Below are positions 57,333 through 64,000 of a DNA stretch of 64,000 nt, piece after piece. This stretch comes from Aquirickettsia sp965229725 (GTDB lineage Bacteria > Pseudomonadota > Alphaproteobacteria > Rickettsiales > Midichloriaceae). The stretch covers positions 1,054,001-1,118,000 of the forward strand of contig OZ245923.1 of the NCBI GenBank assembly GCA_965229725.1, in the 5' to 3' direction. Both the position numbers and the translations under genes were made by a program. Position 1 is the stretch's first letter. Every line of letters begins with the position of its first letter. The notes under the pieces were generated by a model that was not told where the DNA came from, did no database searches, and saw only the letters and a program-made list of their open reading frames with translations.

Positions 57333-58291
57333 CAAGTCAGTTTAGCCAATATCTTTTTCATTGCTGAAATAAGGCTATTTACCGCTTCTGCAGATTGATC
57401 AAAAACAGCTTTTTCTTCATTATTAAAGTCAATTTGAATTATATCTTCTACACCATTAGCGCCTATAAATGCTGGTACTCCCATACAAGTATCACTTAAT
57501 CCATACTCTCCTTCTAAATATACTGAGCAAGGAAAAAGCTCTTTATTGTTATTGAGGTATGATTCTGCCATTTTTATTGCTGAAGTTGCTGGTGCGTAAT
57601 ATGCAGATCCACTTTTTAATAATTTCACGATTTCTGCTCCACCACTTCTGGTTCTTTGAATAATTTCCTGCACCTTATCTGAAGAAATCATCCCTTTTTT
57701 TATCAAATCTAACAGAGGCACTCCTCCTACATTTGTATATCTCATTAAGGGAACCATTGTGTCACCATGTCCCCCTAGTACAAATGACGTTATATCTTGC
57801 ACTGATGTATTTAATTCTCTTGCCAGGAACAGTCTAAATCTCGCTGAATCCAAAACACCAGCCATCCCAACTACTTTGTTTCTTGAAAACCCCGAGTATT
57901 TCAGAAAGGCATAAACAATTGCATCTAAAGGATTTGTAATAACAATCACGAAAGCATTAGGACAATATTTTTTCACCCCCTCTGCAACGATCTTTACGAC
58001 CTCCGCATTGACGCTAAGCAAGTCATCTCTAGACATTCCAGGTTTCCTAGCAACTCCAGCTGTAATAATAACCAAATCTGAGTCCCTGATGTCTGCATAA
58101 TCATCAGTACCTGTTAAGGATACATCCTTTTTCATTACAGGTAGGCTTTCCTCTATATCAAGAGCTTTGCCAGCTGCATATTCTTTATTTCTATCTAAAA
58201 TGACTACATCACCAAGTTCTTTTGATGCAATTATGTAAGCTAAAGTACCACCTATGTTACCGCCACCTATTAACGCAATTTTCTTTCGCAT
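57332..58291 (-). CDS. mdh: Malate dehydrogenase
   Basis: 319 residues of the lactate/malate dehydrogenase family. The NAD site ALIGGGNIGGTLAY is at the N-terminus. RKPGMSRDDLL contains the substrate-binding Arg, and GGHGDTMVPL contains the catalytic His. Arginine at the specificity loop position (ARKPGM) fits malate rather than lactate. It oxidises malate to oxaloacetate in the TCA cycle. It ends in TGA, which shows UGA is used as a stop. Confidence 0.96.
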   Translation of the reverse strand: MRKKIALIGGGNIGGTLAYIIASKELGDVVILDRNKEYAAGKALDIEESLPVMKKDVSLTGTDDYADIRDSDLVIITAGVARKPGMSRDDLLSVNAEVVKIVAEGVKKYCPNAFVIVITNPLDAIVYAFLKYSGFSRNKVVGMAGVLDSARFRLFLARELNTSVQDITSFVLGGHGDTMVPLMRYTNVGGVPLLDLIKKGMISSDKVQEIIQRTRSGGAEIVKLLKSGSAYYAPATSAIKMAESYLNNNKELFPCSVYLEGEYGLSDTCMGVPAFIGANGVEDIIQIDFNNEEKAVFDQSAEAVNSLISAMKKILAKLT

Positions 58292-58426
58292 GAGAAATTT
58301 TATACATTCAAACTAATTTTATCCTAGATAAATAGCAGGTTTTTGTCTATAAAAATATTACAAATACTTGAAAAATGACTATAATTAACTTAAATAAAAA
58401 ATATACCTTTTTAAAAGTAACTGAAA

Positions 58427-58957
58427 ATGAACAACGAAAATATAAATAAAGAAAAAGAAGAACTTAACCAAAATGATAAAAATGAAATCAATCCCATTGA
58501 GGAGCTTCACAAAGAAATAGAAAATCTGAAGGAGCAAGTCATTAGAGAAAAGGCAGAGAATGAAAATATAAGAAAGCGATTTAGAAAAGAATTGGAAGAT
58601 GCACACAAATTCGCTATTAGTAATTTTGTAAAAAACTTAACAGAGCAAGTTGAAAACCTATTTAGGGCATCAGAAAATATTGATATGAAAGCTTGCGAGG
58701 ATAATAAGGAGTTGAAGACATTATTTGAGGGTGTTGAAATTACCAAGAAAAATTTGCTAAAAGTATTTCAGGATTTTGAAATTCAAAGGATATATCCGTT
58801 AAATCAAAGTTTTGATCATACATTCCATGAAGCGATATCACAAGTAGTTGACAATGAAAAAGAGCCCAACACAATAATAAATGTTATTCAGGCAGGATAT
58901 GCGATAAGAGACCGATTACTTAAGCCAGCTGTGGTGATTGTCACAAAGAATGAATAA
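58427..58957 (+). CDS. grpE: Nucleotide exchange factor GrpE
   Basis: 176 residues. A long charged N-terminal helix (about 1-100) leads to the C-terminal beta domain, with FDHTFHEAISQVVDNEKEPNTIINVIQAGYAIRDRLLKPAVVIV (core NTIINVIQAGYAIRDRLLKP). It releases ADP from DnaK. It diverges from mdh. Confidence 0.96.
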   Translation: MNNENINKEKEELNQNDKNEINPIEELHKEIENLKEQVIREKAENENIRKRFRKELEDAHKFAISNFVKNLTEQVENLFRASENIDMKACEDNKELKTLFEGVEITKKNLLKVFQDFEIQRIYPLNQSFDHTFHEAISQVVDNEKEPNTIINVIQAGYAIRDRLLKPAVVIVTKNE

Positions 58958-59032
58958 AGACTTGGTAAAGGATAATTATTTTGTGGTCTTTCAGACACTT
59001 ATACTAGATCTCAGGGCTGTTATATATAGCTC

Positions 59033-59100
59033 ATAAAGACAGTTATAGGCATTATTCCTAAGAATCTTGGATATATGCCTAAGCTCTTGCATGTCTTTAT
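59033..59100. terminator. Two-step inverted repeat between convergent genes
   Basis: ATAAAGACA (59033-59041) pairs exactly with TGTCTTTAT (59092-59100), and inside it TAGGCAT (59046-59052) pairs with ATGCCTA (59075-59081). It lies between the ends of grpE and the orphan gene at 59127, so it may end transcription from both sides. It lacks a clear U-run. Confidence 0.4.
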
Positions 59101-59126
59101 ATTATCTCACCTTATCTTGAGACTGC

Positions 59127-60128
59127 TTAATCTCCATAAATAGCTTCAGAAATATTAGTATCAAGTGCAGTAACGTTATCACTCTCCATTTCTGTAAAAT
59201 TATTTGCCAAAACACCTGCGCCCTCCGCTTGATCTAAGCCATTATCTGTTAGATTTTCGATATAAATATCAGCAGATATTATTTCATTCTGTATGTTTTC
59301 AGGGTGCAATAATTTATCTTTTATTTCAAGCCCATATTTTTCTACTAATAGCTCAATATACCATGAATGCAAGTCAGAGAATTTTGCTCCCGCTTCATTT
59401 AGAGGTTTAATGGATTCAATGCCATATTTTTCTAATATACTCAAAGCATCTTGCAAATTTAAAGATGATATTCTCTTTATATCAAGCATAGAGTCCATGA
59501 AAATTTCACATGCATATCCTAATGCTCCTAGTTCTATCATTAGTCCTGCTGCTACTCCCAGTTCAATTCCATTTCCTATTCCTATTCCTATTCCTACTGC
59601 TGTTCCTGCTAGTCCTACTCCTGCTCCTGCTCCTGCTAATACATCTTGTAATGAAAATGTTTCATAACTTTGTTTTACATTTTGCATAATAATATTTGGA
59701 AGACCAATAGGACTACTCCATGATGAAAAATGATAATTAGTGTAGTAATCAATGGCGTCTAGTACCCCCGCTGTTATTGTTGTTGTTGTGCTCCAGTCAC
59801 TAATTAATTGAAAAGCTGTAGTGTTATTAATAACGGACCTTGCCTCACCATTCCAGTTATCATAGTGCTCCAGCCCCTGAAGTACATGCATAAGTTCATC
59901 CCCTATGCGCTGCATTGTTTGTGCGTCCCATTGATATGGAAAATCTGCTGGTCTTATTCCATTGATCAAATCACTTAGGGTTTGTTCAGCTTTATATCCC
60001 TTTAAATACGTTGTTAATTGACCAAATAATTGTTGATTAGTTTCATTATGATAAGTGCTGAACAGATAATTATAACCATTTGTTAAAGCGCCTACTGCAA
60101 AATTAGCAATACTATAATAATGTTTCAT
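59127..60128 (-). CDS. Orphan protein with a glycine-zipper membrane segment
   Basis: A 333-residue protein I cannot assign. Residues 1-150 are mostly polar with many aromatic residues. Residues 164-208 are a striking Gly/Ala stretch with G-x-G spacing (AGAGAGVGLAGTAVGIGIGI and onward), the pattern of glycine zippers that pack in membranes and of some toxins and effectors. A soluble, acidic C-terminal part follows. There is no ordinary signal peptide. The ATG at 60128 has AGGG at good spacing. It stands alone, with its own promoter and CtrA-type boxes. A host-directed role is possible but not shown. Confidence 0.65.
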   Translation of the reverse strand: MKHYYSIANFAVGALTNGYNYLFSTYHNETNQQLFGQLTTYLKGYKAEQTLSDLINGIRPADFPYQWDAQTMQRIGDELMHVLQGLEHYDNWNGEARSVINNTTAFQLISDWSTTTTITAGVLDAIDYYTNYHFSSWSSPIGLPNIIMQNVKQSYETFSLQDVLAGAGAGVGLAGTAVGIGIGIGNGIELGVAAGLMIELGALGYACEIFMDSMLDIKRISSLNLQDALSILEKYGIESIKPLNEAGAKFSDLHSWYIELLVEKYGLEIKDKLLHPENIQNEIISADIYIENLTDNGLDQAEGAGVLANNFTEMESDNVTALDTNISEAIYGD

Positions 60129-60160
60129 TGTTTACCCTACATACGTTTAGTTAATAAAAT

Positions 60161-60223
60161 ATTATCTGTAGTATACTGATTCAATGTCACAATTAGGTTA
60201 AGGGTAGGTTAAGTTTACGTTAA
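60161..60223 (-). promoter_or_regulatory. Promoter with a triple TTAA array (two CtrA-type boxes)
   Basis: TTAA occurs at 60198, 60209 and 60220 with exactly 7 bases between copies. On the minus strand GTGACA (60185-60190) and GATAAT (60161-60166), 18 bases apart, form a possible promoter directly downstream; TATACT at 60170-60175 is an alternative -10 box. The array lies just upstream of the -35 region. The remaining bases to fabF (60224-60360) show no gene. Confidence 0.55.
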
Positions 60224-60360
60224 ATTTGCATGCTAGAGCCTTTCTATAAAATTTTGGCAACAAAACTAGGGGGGATAAAATAATTTATGCTTTTTCGTTT
60301 GTCAGATAAAATAATCTTCATAGCTTATCTTTAGCTATTTACTCTTTTATTTGGGCGTCT

Positions 60361-61623
60361 CTATACTTTTTTAAATACTAAACAAGAATTAGTTCCTCCA
60401 AATCCAAAGGAATTTGACATTGCATAGTCAATATTTTTAGATTGTGCTTTATTAGCAACAAGGTTTATTCCTTCACAACTTTCATCAGCAGTTGTGAGAT
60501 TTAATGTTGGTGGTAGCAAGCTATTTTGAATAGCTAAAAGAGAAAATATTGCTTCAACACTCCCTGCTGCACCAAGTAGATGCCCTATTGAAGATTTTGT
60601 GGAGGATATTGCCACATCTTTGATGCTACTTGCAAATACTTTTTTAATAGCATTTAGCTCTATAATATCTCCCAGGGGTGTGGAGGTTCCATGCGCATTG
60701 ATATAATCGATTTTTTCTGGGGAAATTTCGGCCTTAGATAATGCCATTTTCATTGCTTTTATTGCGCCAGTACCTTGAGATTCTGGTGCAGTAATATGAT
60801 GTGCGTCACCCGAAAGGCCATAACCTAAAACTTCTCCATAGATTTTAGCTCCTCTCTTTTTTGCATGCTCATATTCTTCTAGCACCAATACACCAGCTCC
60901 TTCCCCCATAACAAAACCATCTCTGTCTTTGTCCCATGGCCTTGATGCCTCTTCAGGTCTGTCATTGAAATTTGTTGATAATGCTCTTGCCGCTGCAAAT
61001 CCTGCCATACCCAGCCTACAAATCGCCCCTTCAGCACCACCACAAATCATAATTTTGGCATCTCCGTCTTTGATTATTCTCGCTGCATCTCCAATTGCAT
61101 GCGTGCCAGTAGAGCAAGCCGTTACAACAGAATGATTAGGACCTGTAAATCCATGCCTAATTGAGACATGTCCTGAAGCTAGATTTATCAAGCTAGCTGG
61201 AATAAAAAATGGGCTAATTTTTCTTGCACCACTTGATGCTAAAATATTAGCATTTCTTTCAATTGTGGATAACCCACCAATACCTGAGCCTATTAGAACT
61301 CCAATATCATCTTTAGATGTATTCGTTAATTTATTTAGACCAGCATCAAGTATCGCTTCCTCTGCCGCTGCTATTGCATAGTGGATAAATTTATCCATCT
61401 TTTTAGCTTCTTTAGCCTCAACAAATTTCTCAATATCAAATGCTGAATTTCCCTCTAAATTGATAGTTCCTGCAATTTTGCACCTTAGGTCTTCTGTAGG
61501 AAACAAACCCTCTGGAATTTTTCTTACTCCTGATTTTGAGCTAATTACATTGTCCCAACTCTCATTTGCCGTCACACCTAAAGGGGTTAGTAAGCCTATT
61601 CCTGTTACTACAATCCGAACCAT
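60361..61623 (-). CDS. fabF: 3-Oxoacyl-[acyl-carrier-protein] synthase II
   Basis: 420 residues of the KAS II family. The active-site Cys is in VVTACSTGTHAIG (about 165-177). The catalytic His residues are in NAHGTSTPLGD and SSIGHLLGAAG. It elongates fatty acids. It follows acpP by 26 bases, the common acpP-fabF order. Confidence 0.97.
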   Translation of the reverse strand: MVRIVVTGIGLLTPLGVTANESWDNVISSKSGVRKIPEGLFPTEDLRCKIAGTINLEGNSAFDIEKFVEAKEAKKMDKFIHYAIAAAEEAILDAGLNKLTNTSKDDIGVLIGSGIGGLSTIERNANILASSGARKISPFFIPASLINLASGHVSIRHGFTGPNHSVVTACSTGTHAIGDAARIIKDGDAKIMICGGAEGAICRLGMAGFAAARALSTNFNDRPEEASRPWDKDRDGFVMGEGAGVLVLEEYEHAKKRGAKIYGEVLGYGLSGDAHHITAPESQGTGAIKAMKMALSKAEISPEKIDYINAHGTSTPLGDIIELNAIKKVFASSIKDVAISSTKSSIGHLLGAAGSVEAIFSLLAIQNSLLPPTLNLTTADESCEGINLVANKAQSKNIDYAMSNSFGFGGTNSCLVFKKV

Positions 61624-61649
61624 AGCTTATAGTTTTTAATGAAGTTTTA

Positions 61650-61901
61650 TTAGGAAGGCTGATTGTAGTGTTCTTCTGCATAGCTAATTGCATCTTGAAC
61701 TGTTTTGATTTTTTCTGCTTCTTTATCTGGTATTTCAAGATTTTCAAATTCATCTTCTAGAGCCATAACCAGTTCTACTCTATCTAAGCTATCAGCGTCA
61801 AGGTCTTCAATAAACCTATCTGTTGGTTTAATTTGTGAAGTGTCTTTATTGAGCTGCTTGTCAATTACTTTCAGTACTCTGTCTCTAATACTATCACTCA
61901 T
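61650..61901 (-). CDS. acpP: Acyl carrier protein
   Basis: 83 residues, acidic. The phosphopantetheine serine lies in EDLDADSLDRVELVMALEDEF (core DLDADSLDRVEL). Length is normal. It carries acyl chains for FabF and lipid A synthesis. Confidence 0.98.
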   Translation of the reverse strand: MSDSIRDRVLKVIDKQLNKDTSQIKPTDRFIEDLDADSLDRVELVMALEDEFENLEIPDKEAEKIKTVQDAISYAEEHYNQPS

Positions 61902-62095
61902 AAGATACCTATAATTAATTTATAAAGTTAAGGATGGATGTTTAATATCATAAACAAAATTCTTTTTCAAAGGATAATTTTCATTTTACATTTTATTTCG
62001 CATTTTTTTTAAGTACGAATAACATAATATTTTTCAAAAACAAAAATTACTCTGATTAAAATATTGAGTAATATTGCCATATTTTTACATTCAAT

Positions 62096-63259
62096 TTACT
62101 CAGTAGAAAATTTGCTTAATATTTTATCTAAAGTGATGAAAAGGCCACCATTGCCAGCTACATTTAATGAAGCTAAAAATGGATCTAATAAAAAATATAA
62201 TGTCGTGATAGCTGAAAGCATAGCTGAGTTAAAACCAAGCTCTGTTGAAAGAAGTGGTAATATAGTCAACATTCCACCCCCTGGAATTGTCAAAACTGTG
62301 AATTTCATAAATACAAAATATACTAAAAAAATAGTAAATTCTGTGTAAGTTATATCATAATGGAACATTTTTAATACGATCATTATGCAAGCAGGAACTA
62401 AAAAACAATCTCCTAATAAATGCATATTAGACGTTGAGGGAATAAGAGAAATAAGAATTTTTGATTGTTTATTAGTGTTTTTTTGGACACCATCAATCGT
62501 ATATGGTAATGCTGCTGTGCTTGACATAGAAACAAATGCCACAAAAATTGCAGGCAACATATTAGATAGGTTTGTAAAAAATTTTACAGCATTTAAATGT
62601 CTTGAAATGAAATAAATGAGCAAAATATAAATCAGCGCCACCGCAATGATAATCTTAAGAATATGGAGGTGATTTATTATTGCTAACTCAAAGATATTAT
62701 CATGTTGTAATTTTATCATAAATCCAACAATGAATAGTGGTATTATTGGAATAAAAACTTTATTAATTAGCTTCATAACATAATTAAATAGTTTATCCGC
62801 AACTTGCTCAGCTTTATCCTTTATAAGGATTGGTAACAAAATTCCTAAAATCACCCCTATTATTAATGCAAGCTTATTTGATAAAATTTTATACAGATTA
62901 AGTGTCCATAGAGGCTTTAAATTATCTATCAATTGAAATTGGTTGCCACTAGATGCCTTAAAATCATGATTATTGGTGAGTACATAAAAACTAATATTGA
63001 ATGAAATGAACGAAGCAATAAAATTTGATACATATATTAGCAATACAAATAAAAAAGCTAATTTCATAGCATGATTTTTAAGAAGAATGATACTTCTGGA
63101 AATAAAAATTACTATGATAAATGGAATAGCAAAAATTAATAATTCCTGAATAGTGAGACTTATGGAATATAGAATGGACTTAAAATTTAATGGAATATAA
63201 TTGCCAAAACAGAAGATTGAAATTAATAATACTATCAATATCAGTGATGTTCTTTTCAT
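62096..63259 (-). CDS. Dicarboxylate/amino acid:cation symporter (DAACS family)
   Basis: About 387 residues with about eight hydrophobic helices. The family's serine-rich loop is seen as VSMSSTAALPYTIDGVQ (about 260-276), followed by IPSTSNMHLLGDCFLVP. LTIPGGGMLTILPLL and LDPFLASLNVAGNGG match the late substrate-binding region. It probably imports glutamate, aspartate or C4-dicarboxylates with Na+ or H+. The frame opens with TTG at 63310; the ATG at 63259 gives the usual start. About 194 bases without genes separate it from acpP. Confidence 0.87.
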   Translation of the reverse strand: MKRTSLILIVLLISIFCFGNYIPLNFKSILYSISLTIQELLIFAIPFIIVIFISRSIILLKNHAMKLAFLFVLLIYVSNFIASFISFNISFYVLTNNHDFKASSGNQFQLIDNLKPLWTLNLYKILSNKLALIIGVILGILLPILIKDKAEQVADKLFNYVMKLINKVFIPIIPLFIVGFMIKLQHDNIFELAIINHLHILKIIIAVALIYILLIYFISRHLNAVKFFTNLSNMLPAIFVAFVSMSSTAALPYTIDGVQKNTNKQSKILISLIPSTSNMHLLGDCFLVPACIMIVLKMFHYDITYTEFTIFLVYFVFMKFTVLTIPGGGMLTILPLLSTELGFNSAMLSAITTLYFLLDPFLASLNVAGNGGLFITLDKILSKFSTE

Positions 63260-63382
63260 TGGGTTAATTTTGACATATAAAAAATTGTCAGTAATATACT
63301 TAAAAATCAAACTTTAGTATATAACAATTCTGCCTGTTAACTAATTATCGTACTAAAGAAAATAACATGAAATGACAAATTT

Positions 63383-64000
63383 ATGAAAAAATTACTTTTC
63401 AACAAGCATAATCTAGTTTTTTTATCGATAATTATATACTTTTCATTTTTAAACGTCCTTTTTACAAAAGAAATATTGGAAGTAAATAGCTCTTTTGCGT
63501 ACAGATTTTTTGTTTGTACAACAAATATTGGATTTTCATTAATTTTTACTGCTTTTATTTCGATTAATAGATGGCTATTAATATCGTTATTGATACCAAT
63601 GCTATTTATAGGTGGCTTATTAAGCTACTTCAAGCTTTATCTAGGAATCAATTTCAATGAAGCACTAATTGAATCCACCCTAAACACACATTCTGATGAA
63701 ATATTATCAGTTATAAATTTTAGATTAATTGGCTGGATTATTTTATTTTCGGCTATTCCTATAATTTTCTTAATTAAAAATTTACATCACTTAAAAATAC
63801 AATTTTTGCAAAAAATCAAAATTAATATTATTTGTGGTTTACTTGGCACTGCAATTTTTTACACTCCAACGATTTTCATGCAAAAAATCAATCCAGTAAT
63901 TTTCTTAAAAACCAATGTAGTGAATTTATATCCTGCAAATTTTTTTGTACCATGGTCTAATTATTATAGGCATTATAAAATAAGAAATTCTGAAAAAAAG
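63383..64000 (+). CDS. EptA-like phosphoethanolamine transferase, N-terminal part (cut by window edge)
   Basis: The frame is open from the ATG at 63383 to the window edge (206 codons). It shows four to five hydrophobic helices and a loop with FNEALIESTLNTHSDEILS, then YPANFFVPWSNYYRHYK. This is the order of the membrane domain of lipid A phosphoethanolamine transferases (YhjW/EptA family). The catalytic sulfatase-like domain lies outside the window. If complete, it would modify lipopolysaccharide and reduce sensitivity to cationic peptides. Many Rickettsiales retain a lipopolysaccharide, but its presence here is not shown in the window. Confidence 0.75.
   Translation, partial: MKKLLFNKHNLVFLSIIIYFSFLNVLFTKEILEVNSSFAYRFFVCTTNIGFSLIFTAFISINRWLLISLLIPMLFIGGLLSYFKLYLGINFNEALIESTLNTHSDEILSVINFRLIGWIILFSAIPIIFLIKNLHHLKIQFLQKIKINIICGLLGTAIFYTPTIFMQKINPVIFLKTNVVNLYPANFFVPWSNYYRHYKIRNSEKK

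Overview
The window looks like a chromosomal segment of an alphaproteobacterium of the order Rickettsiales. It is very A+T rich. The 16S rRNA gene stands alone, with no 23S or 5S gene behind it. There is a large VirB6-type secretion protein with a big extracytoplasmic part, TamA/TamB and AsmA-type envelope proteins, osmolyte and amino-acid importers, a sucAB-lpdA operon, an atpHAGDC operon, COQ9, UbiE and HemJ. FliO and FliP show flagellar genes, which within Rickettsiales points to a Midichloriaceae-like or other flagellated lineage rather than classical Rickettsia. MraY and Alr indicate peptidoglycan synthesis. The lineage is inferred from gene content; no tree was made. LAYOUT. 1-3961 (minus): the start of tamB, tamA and an MscS channel. 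4130-11000 is a decay zone. A second MscS gene carries a frameshift, an in-frame stop and an IS256-type element with an 8-bp target duplication. An intact-looking IS4-type element with a 12-bp duplication sits inside that IS256-type element. The end of the MscS gene is fused by deletion to a truncated, frameshifted MFS gene. A multiply interrupted accessory gene and a trace of a reverse transcriptase follow. 11059-12740 holds the 16S gene with its promoter and a leader/trailer processing stem. 12989-16466: ProP-like and PutP-like transporters, and a secreted RNase T2 diverging from putP across a perfect palindrome. 16472-19048: tatC-serS-RDD. 19253-20047: an unknown cysteine-containing protein. 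20105-26985: sucA-sucB-lpdA, then cysS. 27185-27321: a promoter and a candidate small RNA. 27348-30636: hemJ and an AsmA-family protein. 30726-32380: tRNA-Trp, ubiE, cutA. 32491-33467: an IS110 remnant, tRNA-Ile, rpmA, rplU. 33524-38348: the F1 part of ATP synthase. 38467-44622: valS, then alr-mlaE-mlaF-fliO-fliP. 44697-44791: the SRP RNA. 44836-50655: VirB6-like protein, a BamB-like lipoprotein and a SafE/TauE-type membrane protein. 50705-54235: map-holA-mraY and COQ9. 54453-58957: mdh-uvrA and grpE. 59127-60128: an orphan glycine-zipper protein. 60361-64000: acpP-fabF, a DAACS symporter and the start of an EptA-like transferase. HOW IT FITS. Most of the window is compact core metabolism and envelope building in tightly packed operons. 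The accessory content is concentrated in the decay zone and in a few orphan genes. The most interesting signal is regulatory. The only two places where I found a triple TTAA array with exact 11-bp spacing (two overlapping CtrA-type TTAA-N7-TTAA boxes) are just upstream of two unrelated accessory genes, the broken gene at 9122-10333 and the orphan gene at 59127-60128. Both arrays sit at the expected place next to the promoter.
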